Shown here piece by piece: positions 21,992 to 30,484 of a DNA stretch of 38,888 nucleotides. The notes below the pieces were generated by a model, which worked only from the letters and a program-made list of their open reading frames with translations, had not been told where the DNA came from and did not search any database. The translations under genes and the position numbers were made by a program. Within the stretch, counting starts at the first letter, position 1. Each line of letters begins with the position of its first letter. Source of the stretch: a virus; IMG/VR virus record IMGVR_UViG_3300025873_000010, positions 1 through 38,888 of that record; one strand, 5' to 3'.

Positions 21992-22170
21992 CGGCAGACA
22001 ACGCTTTGACCCCCCCCGCCAGTCCCGCCCCCTTTTGCCTTAATTGTAGTGCCTCGCGTAGTCACATTGACCCCGGTGCGCGGGGTTATTTTGCGAACTG
22101 CCTTCTGTAGCTCCCTTATTGCTTGAGACTTTCGCCCCGTCCCCATCTGTGGTATAAAGTTATGAATCAT
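21982..22170 (-). CDS. Small Gly-rich protein preceding the large tail protein
   Basis: 62 residues: a basic helical part (GRKSQAIRELQKAVRKITP) and a Gly-rich end encoded over a run of eight G (22010-22017). ATGA overlaps the gene before and it overlaps the 1499-residue gene by 10 bases. A one-base backward slip in the G8 run would read on in frame into the large tail protein, so it may be an N-terminal extension. It has no known family. Confidence 0.55.
   Translation of the reverse strand: MIHNFIPQMGTGRKSQAIRELQKAVRKITPRTGVNVTTRGTTIKAKGGGTGGGGQSVVCRWL
22010..22017 (-). other. G8 homopolymer, candidate slippage site
   Basis: The minus-strand frame reads GGC GGG GGG GGT CAA...TAG. Re-reading one G gives GGG TCA AAG CGT TGT CTG CCG ATG GCT, with no stop, in frame with the large tail gene. 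Whether slippage happens is not shown by the sequence. Confidence 0.4.
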
Positions 22171-23252
22171 TTAGTGTCATAAAGGGCAATTGAATAATCC
22201 GTAGTTTCCCACCATTCACGGGTTATCTGCCATTTTCCATTGCTCAACTCCTGAACATCTGGAGTGCGATAAAGCCATTTCGATGTATTGAAAACCGTGC
22301 CCAATACCCCTATCAACGGGAGCGTGTAGGCAACGGTAGAAGTAGGGGGGTCTATCGGGCGAGTATCAGCACCCATTAAGGTGGTTACATCAGAGGTGAC
22401 CCAGATTTTATTAACGTCAGCATAATAGGGAGTCAGGGCAGTTGCAGCCACGGCAGAAGTATATTGGACTGTTTTTGTGTTCCGCAAGACATATTGGCTT
22501 ATTGTGAAAGCTTCAACCCCTTTCATGTAATCCTGACGGATCGCCTCTAGGTTATTCAGTTGTGTAACACTCAAGGCGACCAAGGGGCAGGAATCAATAT
22601 CAAAATAATCTGCCACCTGATAGGTCTTTTCATAGAAATCTTCAATGGAGTTACCGTCCTTATCATCTCCATTCTTGTAGCCATCCATTGAGGCTTTAAT
22701 TCTTGCAGTAAGCCCTAATTCGCCACCGGCGCAGGAGGTAGGTGCCCCATCGTTTTCTATTTCATCAAGAATGTCCTTCATTTTCGGGCATTCAAATAGG
22801 TCTTTTTCCAGATCGTTGCCATCCAGAAACCACAAACTGCTTTCTTGGTAAAGGTCGCCACTTGTATTTCCTCGGGTGGCAGGGTCAACCGGGGTGCCCG
22901 TCCATAGTGCGGAATTTAGGTTTGATGTTACCCACGTTGCGCTAAACGTGCCAAGTAGCCCCCCCTCATCCCTCTCAAGATTAGTTGAAATTGCCCCATC
23001 CCTGCCTGCCCCACCTAAAAGGATTCCGCTTGTGCCAGTAAAATAGGTGCTGTGATAATCAGCTTCACCTGATCCCCCACCTGAGAAGGCTATCAGCGAA
23101 TCGATTGGCCCCCGCCAGCGCCTTGTGACGGTGTAACCCCCATCCCGATTCCAAGTTGTGACGGGTTGGATTTCACGAACCACTTGGGAATCCGTGTAAC
23201 TTGTTGTCGCGCTAGAGGGAAAATTGAACCCTATAAATGTGCTATTAGCCAT
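22167..23252 (-). CDS. Distal tail-region structural protein
   Basis: 361 residues. The start reads MANSTFIGFNFPSSATT, followed by strands with Trp/Arg (GGYTVTRRWRGPIDSLIAF) and a C-terminus KWQITREWWETTDYSIALYDTK, a repetitive aromatic-charged pattern common in tail assembly parts. The first base of ATG 23252 overlaps the stop of the tape-measure gene (TAATG). Position between tape measure and large tip protein suggests distal tail or hub. Confidence 0.55.
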   Translation of the reverse strand: MANSTFIGFNFPSSATTSYTDSQVVREIQPVTTWNRDGGYTVTRRWRGPIDSLIAFSGGGSGEADYHSTYFTGTSGILLGGAGRDGAISTNLERDEGGLLGTFSATWVTSNLNSALWTGTPVDPATRGNTSGDLYQESSLWFLDGNDLEKDLFECPKMKDILDEIENDGAPTSCAGGELGLTARIKASMDGYKNGDDKDGNSIEDFYEKTYQVADYFDIDSCPLVALSVTQLNNLEAIRQDYMKGVEAFTISQYVLRNTKTVQYTSAVAATALTPYYADVNKIWVTSDVTTLMGADTRPIDPPTSTVAYTLPLIGVLGTVFNTSKWLYRTPDVQELSNGKWQITREWWETTDYSIALYDTK

Positions 23253-24523
23253 TATGCGTTTTCTATTGCCGGAATTAAGCCGTTAGTGTTGGCGTGTATT
23301 CCATTTTGAGCCGCCAGACTTGCCTTCAAGGTTTGAAGTTGGCTGTCAGCCCCCCCCTTAAACAATCCAATTCTTGTGAGTAAATCTGTGGAGGTAAGGG
23401 CTTTCATTTTAGCCGGTGAAACGGAGACTTCTAATTCCGCAGCCTCCATTTCCTTTTTTTGGTCTAGCATTTGCTTTAACCGTTTCTTTTGTTGGACTTC
23501 GGCAACACCTGCCGATGTAAAATCGTATTGCCCCAAACTTAACGCTGCGCCTATCAGGGTTGAGGTGGCGCCAAGCTTTGTCCACCACGGCATTGCTTTG
23601 TTGTGCGCTGAAACCGGCCCCATGCCGGTACTAATGCCCGAACCTTTTTTAACCAACCAACCAGCGGCATTGCCCGCCGCTCTGGCCAATGCTTCAAATG
23701 CAGGGATAAGTTTGTTCCAGATAATGACCCCCACCACTTTAATTTTGTTCCCAGAATCAGACAGGCTTTTGATGATTTCTTCGTCTATAATCAAGCCGAG
23801 ATCACGGAACAGTTGAAGGGTGCCTGCTTTTTTAGGGTCACCGCCGAATTGACCGGCTAACACTTCGGTTTGCACTTGGTCTATTGTTTTACCTGACAGT
23901 TGAGCCATGTTTTGAATGCCCATTGCTTGTGCAATAGCAACCGGCGTTCCTTCAATGGCCAGTTTTACAGCTGACGTCACGGCGACCACAGCAGCCATAA
24001 CAGCCAAAATGGACAACAAAATAGCAGCGATAGGCAACCCCACGCCGGTTGCGGCAAACGCCCCGGCTGCGCCTGCTGCGCTCGCCATTGCGCCCCCTGC
24101 CCTTGCGGCTTTGGCACCGACCCTCGCTCCCTTCCAACCTAAATATGCCACCGTAGCCGTTTTTACCCCAGTTCTTGCCGTCTTATACCCTTCAATCTGA
24201 GCCTCTTTTTTTCTGATTTCCAGAATTGCTTTTAGCCGCTGCTCTCGCTCTTTAGAAGCAGCGTTTAGCTCTTTGGCCAGAACAAGGCGCTCCTCCTCTG
24301 TTTTCTTAATCTTCTTCTCTATCTCAGCAACGCTGCCCCCTACCTTGGCGGCTTTTTTGTATTCTTCCGTTAATAGCCTTTGAAGCTTGGCCTGCACCTT
24401 TTGGGCTTCAGTTATCCCTTCCGTGGAAGATTTGGCTTTGTTGGTCTTTTTGACCACGGAATCAATAGCCTTGTCAAACGCAGCAGTGTCTCCTGTGAAG
24501 ATGAATTTAATTTCGTTTGCCAT
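23252..24523 (-). CDS. Tape measure-like protein (short)
   Basis: 423 residues. The first 110 residues are coiled-coil (VVKKTNKAKSSTEGITEAQKVQAKLQRLL, IEKKIKKTEEERLVLAKEL). Hydrophobic helices follow (GLPIAAILLSILAVMAAVVAVTSAV, about residues 165-190), as in tape measure proteins that later form a channel. Tape measure length roughly sets tail length, so this would mean a short tail. Its location between chaperone-like and distal tail genes supports the call. It is much shorter than most tape measures, so the call is not certain. Confidence 0.65.
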   Translation of the reverse strand: MANEIKFIFTGDTAAFDKAIDSVVKKTNKAKSSTEGITEAQKVQAKLQRLLTEEYKKAAKVGGSVAEIEKKIKKTEEERLVLAKELNAASKEREQRLKAILEIRKKEAQIEGYKTARTGVKTATVAYLGWKGARVGAKAARAGGAMASAAGAAGAFAATGVGLPIAAILLSILAVMAAVVAVTSAVKLAIEGTPVAIAQAMGIQNMAQLSGKTIDQVQTEVLAGQFGGDPKKAGTLQLFRDLGLIIDEEIIKSLSDSGNKIKVVGVIIWNKLIPAFEALARAAGNAAGWLVKKGSGISTGMGPVSAHNKAMPWWTKLGATSTLIGAALSLGQYDFTSAGVAEVQQKKRLKQMLDQKKEMEAAELEVSVSPAKMKALTSTDLLTRIGLFKGGADSQLQTLKASLAAQNGIHANTNGLIPAIENA

Positions 24524-25106
24524 TGTTAACCTGTTTTTGCTGCCTTTCCCATTGGCGTTTTGCCGCCTCCCCTGCCTCTAAATGGGAGTCAGTTACAAAC
24601 CCACAAACTCCTTCAGCCTCCCCAATTGCCGCCAAATCATAAACAGCTTCACCGAACGGGGTGTTCATAGCCTGTTCTGCTGTCTTGTTCAACTTCTGCA
24701 TCAGGACAATCTTCAAATAATGCAGATTGTTCATTGAGGTTGGCTTGCCTCCCTCCACCTTATTGAAAAACAAGGACGGTTCCTTCATTGCTTGGGTAAG
24801 ATATTCAACAAGTGTTACCATTGCCTTGTTTTTGTTTCGGAACCGCCCAATGAAGCGGAGGAAGCGAATGTCCCGTATGAAAGCTGAGTCAGCTATTCCT
24901 TGAATCACCTGTTCCCAGTTTCGCTTAAAAACCCAAACGGCAAAGCATAAATCCCCGAACATCGGTTGCCTGTCCCCGGTCACAAATGGACTGCTGTACC
25001 GGGACAGAACCATCATGTGACCAAGGGACAATGGCCTCAACCGCTGCCCGAGGACTCGCGCTTGGTGAGGAATGACTGCTTTTAGATAATCACTCTCAAG
25101 GCCCAC
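24507..25106 (-). CDS. Putative tail assembly chaperone
   Basis: About 199 residues if GTG 25106 is used; the frame is open upstream to 25238, inside the tube gene. The start has no clear ribosome site. It is a mixed alpha protein (LGHMMVLSRYSSPFV, LCFAVWVFKRNWEQVIQGI, FLRFIGRFRNKNKAM), located between tube and tape measure, where tail assembly chaperones lie. It overlaps the tape measure gene by 17 bases. A frameshift fusion to the tube gene is possible in principle, but no slippery heptamer is seen. Confidence 0.5.
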   Translation of the reverse strand: MGLESDYLKAVIPHQARVLGQRLRPLSLGHMMVLSRYSSPFVTGDRQPMFGDLCFAVWVFKRNWEQVIQGIADSAFIRDIRFLRFIGRFRNKNKAMVTLVEYLTQAMKEPSLFFNKVEGGKPTSMNNLHYLKIVLMQKLNKTAEQAMNTPFGEAVYDLAAIGEAEGVCGFVTDSHLEAGEAAKRQWERQQKQVNNGKRN

Positions 25107-25110
25107 ACTA

Positions 25111-25590
25111 TCAAGAGCCGGGGATTGTTGATAAGGCAACCGCTCCAACGGTGGTTGCAGCAGGGTTATTGTACTGACTGCTAGGAAGTGACACCCTGAA
25201 CAAGTCTGTATTGCTTGCCGAGATTGAGCCACCACCAATGTAATTCCAGTTGCCTACCAATATCGACGGTAACTGCGCTCCATCCTCTGCATCCTGCGCT
25301 ATGACAATCAAGGCACCGGGAGAAGGTAAATCCAACTCTGCTGCCGCTGCTGCCTCCGACCCTGCATAGAAGATAATCTCCCAATTGCAAGTGCGCCGAT
25401 GGTTGTAAAGGTTGTAACCAAACACATTGCCACGCTGATCTCTTGCCTCCGCAGTATCCATCTCATCCGTCACATTGAGACTCTGCATATAGTTCTCCGT
25501 AAGCGCAACTGTCCCCGCTAGTGTGGGATAGGCTACGGTGCCGTCTACGCCATAAATGGTGGCGCTGCCTACTATCGTATTATTAGCCAT
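25111..25590 (-). CDS. Major tail tube protein candidate
   Basis: 159 residues, almost all beta: NNTIVGSATIYGVDGTVAY, LTENYMQSLNVTDEMDTAEARDQRG, CNWEIIFYAG. The segment after TEN resembles the N-terminal part of phage tail tube proteins where 'DxxDxxxxxDxxG' precedes a strand. It has a good position: after the terminator-like gene and before chaperone and tape measure. ATG 25590 with AGGAGA upstream. Confidence 0.65.
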   Translation of the reverse strand: MANNTIVGSATIYGVDGTVAYPTLAGTVALTENYMQSLNVTDEMDTAEARDQRGNVFGYNLYNHRRTCNWEIIFYAGSEAAAAAELDLPSPGALIVIAQDAEDGAQLPSILVGNWNYIGGGSISASNTDLFRVSLPSSQYNNPAATTVGAVALSTIPGS

Positions 25591-25602
25591 ATTTTCATTC
25601 TC

Positions 25603-26079
25603 CTAGTTTATATTTACGTTGAGTTTGCTTCTCACAAAGCCGTTTACCTTGTACCTAACCAAGCTTCCCGCCGGTTCATCCGCGCCCATTCGCATGATTG
25701 CTGTTGAACGGGAGCTATTTGTTCCTGCAACGGTTCCACTTGGAATCTGGTAGTTGTCCAAAAGGACAAACACCGACTCGGCAACTGCTTCTGCGGTGTA
25801 ATAAGTTCCTCCAACTGGTCGGTTAACTGCTGGGTTTTCAATGCAATCCACTTCCCAATTGAAATCCACAACTGTCTTTTCCAGAACCCGCACCATGCTG
25901 ATGGGGCGCAGGACAATTGCCATGACGCGAACACGGTTAAGCAATGCCTCCATTTTGGATTGAATATCATCATCCTCTAGTACCAAGCCGGGGGTGTTGG
26001 CAATTCCCGTGTTGAAGGGAGCTTGCCCATTCAAGCGGGTATGAAGCGCCCCTTGAATATCCGTCAGATAAACAGCCAT
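25603..26079 (-). CDS. Tail completion / terminator protein candidate
   Basis: 158 residues from ATG 26079, which lies three bases after the stop of the DUF1320-like gene (an upstream start would overlap it). Alpha/beta pattern: LTDIQGALHTRLNG, VRVMAIVLRPISMVRVLEK, NWEVDCIENP, then a C-terminal strand set. Genes here usually encode neck or tail terminator proteins. No direct motif match; position carries the call. Confidence 0.5.
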   Translation of the reverse strand: MAVYLTDIQGALHTRLNGQAPFNTGIANTPGLVLEDDDIQSKMEALLNRVRVMAIVLRPISMVRVLEKTVVDFNWEVDCIENPAVNRPVGGTYYTAEAVAESVFVLLDNYQIPSGTVAGTNSSRSTAIMRMGADEPAGSLVRYKVNGFVRSKLNVNIN

Positions 26080-26081
26080 TG

Positions 26082-26606
26082 TTAAAGTAATTCGGCACCA
26101 GTTACATTCGTGCAAGTGCAGTCCTCGGTGGTCGAGGTTACTCCGTTCTTCACGACTTTAAGGTTGTTAATGCAGACCTTCTTCTTGTAGCCGTAGCTAC
26201 CCCTGTCATCATAAAAGGTGTCGGCTGTCTCTGTGACAGGCTTGGGAATCCCAAAGCGGCAGTCGCTCACCTTATCCATGAAGGCGATTGCGCTGTTGTA
26301 AGCCGCAATCCGCACATCACTAACATCCGTGATGGCCCCTCCCACCCGCTTCATCAACTCAACAATGATTATGTCGAGTGATGGAGAATGAAGAACATCA
26401 GGCAGGGCCGCTGCCGTGGATGCCAAGTTGTTCCTTGGGCAACCCTTTATGTAGCCACGAACCAGCGCAGCAACATCGTCCGAGACTTCCTGAATCAATC
26501 CAGATGAAGTCTGTCCACCCGCCAAGCCGATAGAGTTGTATTTCGTCAACTCGGTATCGGTCATGCGCGTCTGAACATCAGACGTTGCTATCGCTGACCA
26601 AGCCAT
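26082..26606 (-). CDS. Head-tail adaptor, Mu gp36-like (DUF1320-type)
   Basis: 174 residues. The pattern WSAIATSDVQTRMTDTELTKY at the N-terminus, VSDDVAALVRGYIKGCP in the middle and AYNSAIAFMDKVSDCRFGIPKP near the end fits the Mu gp36-type family of helical head-completion proteins. ATG 26606 shares one base with the stop of the small membrane ORF (TAATG). Neighbours on both sides support a neck role. Confidence 0.6.
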   Translation of the reverse strand: MAWSAIATSDVQTRMTDTELTKYNSIGLAGGQTSSGLIQEVSDDVAALVRGYIKGCPRNNLASTAAALPDVLHSPSLDIIIVELMKRVGGAITDVSDVRIAAYNSAIAFMDKVSDCRFGIPKPVTETADTFYDDRGSYGYKKKVCINNLKVVKNGVTSTTEDCTCTNVTGAELL

Positions 26607-26767
26607 TATTTTCCGACTTTAGCGATACCGTGACGCAGGAATAGGGCAAGCAAACTGGTAATAATTATGTTGATTGCAGAACCAAGCTCCAAGTCGCCAG
26701 TAAAATAACCAGCGATACCGCCCAGCGCACCCGTAATAGCCGTCCACGTTGTTTTTGATTTCAGCAT
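26606..26767 (-). CDS. Small two-segment membrane protein, holin-like
   Basis: 53 residues, found by reading the 26607-26770 gap. Two hydrophobic stretches, AITGALGGIAGYFTG and SAINIIITSLLALFL, are separated by an acidic turn (DLEL) and followed by a basic tail (RHGIAKVGK). This is a typical layout for a small holin or holin-like protein. It lies three bases from the secreted protein gene and joins the adaptor gene through TAATG. Assignment rests on topology only. Confidence 0.6.
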   Translation of the reverse strand: MLKSKTTWTAITGALGGIAGYFTGDLELGSAINIIITSLLALFLRHGIAKVGK

Positions 26768-26770
26768 TTT

Positions 26771-27106
26771 TTAATCCTTTTTTGGTTCGTGTTCTGTCTT
26801 GTCAACCGCTCCCAGCTTCAATTCCACCTTGGGTTTATCTTTGCCCAAGGAGAGAACCAGACTAGGGAACGGAACCTCCACCGAGAGGTATGGGATTTTG
26901 AAATTCACCCCATCTGGCGAAATACCGGCATCAGGCAATACGCCTGCCTTCGCCCCCAAACAAAGTGAAGGCAGCGGCCATGCTAGTTTCTGACCAAACA
27001 GGGTGAAACTTGGCTTTGGCTTCCAACTTGCGCCAAATAAATCACCCGCCTTGGCGCTCCCTGCACATAGCAGAAACGCCCCGATTATCAGTAGTCTTGT
27101 TTTCAT
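26771..27106 (-). CDS. Secreted protein with signal peptide
   Basis: 111 residues. MKTRLLIIGAFLLCAGSAKA is a clear signal peptide with an Ala-x-Ala cleavage site. The mature part has Pro/Leu/Lys strands (PKPSFTLFGQKLAWPLPSL, VEVPFPSLVLSLGKDKPKVELKLG), no enzyme motif, and a charged tail. Its start makes an ATGA overlap with the 50-residue ORF. It sits between two small membrane proteins, so a lysis-related or envelope-protein role is possible. No endolysin motif is found. Confidence 0.65.
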   Translation of the reverse strand: MKTRLLIIGAFLLCAGSAKAGDLFGASWKPKPSFTLFGQKLAWPLPSLCLGAKAGVLPDAGISPDGVNFKIPYLSVEVPFPSLVLSLGKDKPKVELKLGAVDKTEHEPKKD

Positions 27107-27255
27107 TTCTTATTCAATAACTGCCTAATCTTCAACCCGATATAAATAATCGTCATCAGTCCTATTCCAATCTGTACCACTTCGCTCAAATGCAAATAAA
27201 ACGACGAGATTCCCCCACCGCTCGCAAATGTAACCTTGAGATCATCCAAATTCAT
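27103..27255 (-). CDS. Small single-pass membrane protein
   Basis: 50 residues, too short for a usual length cut-off: NLDDLKVTFASGGG, then a hydrophobic span VVQIGIGLMTIIYIGL, and a basic end KIRQLLNKK. ATGA overlaps on both sides, with the 126-residue gene and the secreted gene, strongly support translation. Could be a pinholin-like or antiholin protein; unproven. Confidence 0.65.
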   Translation of the reverse strand: MNLDDLKVTFASGGGISSFYLHLSEVVQIGIGLMTIIYIGLKIRQLLNKK

Positions 27256-27632
27256 TCAGCCGGTTCTTCTTCGGCCTTTGGTGCCGCCTTCTTTTTGGCT
27301 GCTTTCTTCTTTGGTGCTGGTGCTTCTTCCGCTGGAGCTTCCTCTACTGGGGCGCGTTTCAGGCCCAACTGTTTTAGGGCAAGGTCAATGATGTAATCAC
27401 TATCGCTTGCCGCAGCGCCGGGAACCCAGCCCTTCCAACTCTCACCGACCACATTGAGCAATGTGCTTACCAAGGGATTCGGCCCCCAAGTCAGATTGCC
27501 CTCTGCATCTGTGTACTTGCCAAAGCCAGCTACACTAAATTGCATCCCAAACTCTTGGGCGCTGTTCAGCGTAATGGCCACCTTGCTCACATTGAGCGAT
27601 TTCTCGTTTGGTATTGTGTATACTTCAATCAT
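27252..27632 (-). CDS. Structural-region protein with Ala/Pro/Glu/Lys tail
   Basis: 126 residues. The first 85 residues form a compact domain (VSKVAITLNSAQEFGMQFSVAGFG, NPLVSTLLNVVGESW); the last 40 are low complexity (EEAPAEEAPAPKKKAAKKKAAPK), probably disordered and charged. Shares the tail style with its neighbour. ATG 27632 overlaps the preceding stop by one base. Unknown role. Confidence 0.6.
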   Translation of the reverse strand: MIEVYTIPNEKSLNVSKVAITLNSAQEFGMQFSVAGFGKYTDAEGNLTWGPNPLVSTLLNVVGESWKGWVPGAAASDSDYIIDLALKQLGLKRAPVEEAPAEEAPAPKKKAAKKKAAPKAEEEPAE

Positions 27633-27949
27633 TATTCTGATTCCTCCGCTGGTGCTTCCTCCGCTGCCGGTGCTGCCGGTGCTTCAATTGCCGCAAGTAC
27701 AGTCAAGTCTACCGCAATATCCGTTACCCCCGCCGCTTCTGTTTTGAACGCAGCAATCAACCCGTTCACCTCTGCAACATCAGCGGTGATGGAATCCTCT
27801 GCGATGTCAATGGCTGAAGCTTGCAGCACATTATACTTATTGACCTTATCATCGACGGCTTTTCCAAGCAGATGAAGACTCGGCCAATTCCCAATCGCCG
27901 ACTTCATCGTTTGAGTCAGCGAACCAACTTGATTCTCGTTTAGTATCAT
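27632..27949 (-). CDS. Hypothetical helical protein with Ala/Pro/Glu tail
   Basis: 105 residues. Helical (VGSLTQTMKSAIGNWPSLHLLGKAV, ASAIDIAEDSITADVAEVNGLIAAF) and ending APAAPAAEEAPAEESE, like the next gene's tail. Position after the LamG fiber gene suggests a virion or capsid-associated part. Not recognised. Confidence 0.6.
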   Translation of the reverse strand: MILNENQVGSLTQTMKSAIGNWPSLHLLGKAVDDKVNKYNVLQASAIDIAEDSITADVAEVNGLIAAFKTEAAGVTDIAVDLTVLAAIEAPAAPAAEEAPAEESE

Positions 27950-27964
27950 ATCGATTTCTCCAAA

Positions 27965-30484
27965 TTAAATTGCATAAATTGTCTCTATAGAGTGTCCGCT
28001 GATTGTCCAATGAACTGTGCAACTGGCGGCTGTGGCCAAATCCACCTTGATTCGCAACAGATAGCTAGTTGACCCGCCTGTGTTTTGGTAATCACAACTG
28101 ATGTCTGTTACCTCGGTTGAAGTATGCTGGAAGGTGCGAGTTATTGTGGCGCTGCCAAAACTCGTCCCGAAATCAAATTTAGCTCCACCGTTCTTGTCAT
28201 TAGCAACCCACGCAAACGCTTGAACTGTGAATAGGTTTGAATGAGATACAAACGCCACCTCTGTAATTACATTATCCAAGCAAGTGGTCGAACCACTTAA
28301 ATGTTGAACGCTTCCGTTGGCAGCGCTTTGGGATATGTTCAAACCAGCCGAACCGTTTATTTCAACCCCCCCGTTCGGGAAGGTCGCGAGGCCCGCCGCC
28401 GAGATGGTGAGGCGAGGTGTGCTGGAAGTTTGAAAATCGTAGTCGAGCGCATTAAATTCCAGTTTTTTGTAAGTGTTTCTGGCTGCGTTGAGTGCGCGGA
28501 CGCTCGCGGTTCCAGTCGTGTTGCCGTGCATACAGACCCCTTGGTCTGTGCTTCCAATAACCACCTCTCCATCGCTGTGGATGGTGAGCGGAGTTGTCCA
28601 AGTGATTGCTGCATCTGCTGTGCCGCTGGCGGCGACTGCAAAAACGTGAGAGCCATCGTCTCTCTGTTGGTAGCTAGATGCCTCGTCAGTAGTGATGTAT
28701 TTGTAAACCCCGCCGCCCACATATCGGGCGTTCTTCATAACTTGCGTCCAGCCAGTCAAAGCCGTTCCGCTGACAATCGAACCCGTCAAACCAATTTGTA
28801 GTGCGGAATGTGCGCTGTCCCAATCAGTCTCTGGTGTGACGCCCAGCCCCGCTTGGCCATTCGTGTCCACTATCAGCCCATCTTTAACGAGAGCCCCATT
28901 TGAATCCACAATCCCGAGTTGGGCGTAACGGTCTGCTGTTGCATCGTTGCCTTTAAGCACGAGCGCACCGCCATATGAGCCAGACCACATCGGGATGTTA
29001 TTGCCAATCGCAATCTTGCCAGCCGAGTCGATGGTGAGGCGAGCGTTTGTAGAACTTACGGTAGATGTATCTGCCGTGCCATTGTTGGCAAATATTAAAT
29101 CACCTACACCGTAATTCCCCGTGCGCTTCCAGAAAATACCTGTTTTAAGATAGTCATCCGTCCCACCGTAAGTTCCAAACGCAATTCCAGCGTGTTCATT
29201 TAATGTTACTGATGGAGAAAACTGGGCTACTATTTGGTTGTCCGCGCCGCCGAAAGCATTATCATCTCGCACCGTTAGCAGAGAGGTAGGTGAACCGCCC
29301 ACGCCCACATTCCCACTCACCAACAATTCCCCATCTGCCGGTGTCGCCGCACTCGTTCCTATGCGAGCCGACTTGCTGTTCAACTGCTCAATCGGCGTGA
29401 CTTGCACCACACCCGTTGCAGACGAAGTGCCGTCTGCCGCACCAGCGCGGTCTTGCACCATCAGCGATTGGGTCGGGTTGGCGAACGCTAGGTCGTAGTC
29501 GCTGACCGCGCCGGTTGCAACGAGTTCCAAGTTAGTCGATGTTGCGTCTATCGAAATAGTCGCACCAGCAGAATTGGAATAGAATCGGACATAATCATCG
29601 GTCTGTTTCGCGGTCAGATATTTGATGCCTGTGGTTGTGATATCCACATTTTCCGCACCCAACCAACGCCACGTTCCAGTAATCGCTGTTACGTTGAAAG
29701 TGAATCGAACATTTTTGCCGTTTCTGTAAACCTGTTTCCAAAGCCCCACCCCCGCATTGCTCGTCATGCTTAACACATTGGAAGCAACTACGGTTGCGGT
29801 GCTGGCACTGCTTTGCCAACCGTAAGCAGCATTAAACACTGCAACGTTTGCGGCGGCGGTGGCAAGTGTGCTGTCTATCCCAAGCAGGAGGTTGGCCGCA
29901 TCCCCATACTGGTCGATGAACGGCACGGTCGCGTTCTCGTATGAAGCCGTGACCTCCGCTTGGGTGAGTGCTTTATTCCACAACCTCGCCCGATACATTG
30001 TGCCATCGAAACCATAGTTCACGCCGGGACTAGGTTCATAGTTGCCCAAATTCAACTTGGAACAGTTGTCAACAGTTGGTGTTCCAGTTGTTGCTGTGGC
30101 GATTTGGTTGCCGTCCCGATACAACGTTGCACTCGTTCCATCTTGAACGCACACGAGGTGCATCGGTTTGCCCGTCTCTGGAACTGTTGCTGGTGAGAAA
30201 GTGCGATTGGTTGTGTCATAAATGTTAAACTGGTCTGAACCATTTAACTCAAACAACCATCGGCCCGTGTTTGTGAAATCAACAAGAAACGACTCGTTGG
30301 TCAATCCGTCGAATTGCAGAATCAATTCAACCGAGAACTTCGTGCCTAAATCTGGCGCAGCAACATTCCCAACTGTGCCAGCCGCACCGTCGAAGTGGAG
30401 GCCCTCGCCATCTGTGGCGTTAATGAGGTGGGTGATTATCTCACCGCCGCTGAGAGTTTTTGGGGTTACAAGTGTTGCACTCAT
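27965..30484 (-). CDS. LamG-domain fiber protein
   Basis: 839 residues. Residues about 28-185 form a LamG/concanavalin-like jelly roll: EGLHFDGAAGTVG, FSVELILQFDG, MHLVCVQDGTSATLYRDGNQIA, TMYRARLWNKALTQAEVTASYE. The rest has repeated strand motifs of the type LTIDSAGKIAIGNN, LTIHSDGEVVIGS and LTISAAGLATFP, typical of trimeric fiber and spike shafts. It starts with an ATGA overlap on the 107-residue gene just after the capsid gene, so it may be a capsid-attached fiber or a tail fiber. LamG domains bind carbohydrate, so attachment to host or environment is likely. Confidence 0.75.
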   Translation of the reverse strand: MSATLVTPKTLSGGEIITHLINATDGEGLHFDGAAGTVGNVAAPDLGTKFSVELILQFDGLTNESFLVDFTNTGRWLFELNGSDQFNIYDTTNRTFSPATVPETGKPMHLVCVQDGTSATLYRDGNQIATATTGTPTVDNCSKLNLGNYEPSPGVNYGFDGTMYRARLWNKALTQAEVTASYENATVPFIDQYGDAANLLLGIDSTLATAAANVAVFNAAYGWQSSASTATVVASNVLSMTSNAGVGLWKQVYRNGKNVRFTFNVTAITGTWRWLGAENVDITTTGIKYLTAKQTDDYVRFYSNSAGATISIDATSTNLELVATGAVSDYDLAFANPTQSLMVQDRAGAADGTSSATGVVQVTPIEQLNSKSARIGTSAATPADGELLVSGNVGVGGSPTSLLTVRDDNAFGGADNQIVAQFSPSVTLNEHAGIAFGTYGGTDDYLKTGIFWKRTGNYGVGDLIFANNGTADTSTVSSTNARLTIDSAGKIAIGNNIPMWSGSYGGALVLKGNDATADRYAQLGIVDSNGALVKDGLIVDTNGQAGLGVTPETDWDSAHSALQIGLTGSIVSGTALTGWTQVMKNARYVGGGVYKYITTDEASSYQQRDDGSHVFAVAASGTADAAITWTTPLTIHSDGEVVIGSTDQGVCMHGNTTGTASVRALNAARNTYKKLEFNALDYDFQTSSTPRLTISAAGLATFPNGGVEINGSAGLNISQSAANGSVQHLSGSTTCLDNVITEVAFVSHSNLFTVQAFAWVANDKNGGAKFDFGTSFGSATITRTFQHTSTEVTDISCDYQNTGGSTSYLLRIKVDLATAASCTVHWTISGHSIETIYAI

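Noticed and set aside
24507-25590. Programmed frameshift joining tube and chaperone genes
   Set aside because: The frames overlap, but no slippery heptamer or downstream structure was seen.
26771-27106. Endolysin in the lysis-like region
   Set aside because: The secreted protein has a signal peptide but no lysozyme, amidase or peptidase motif.
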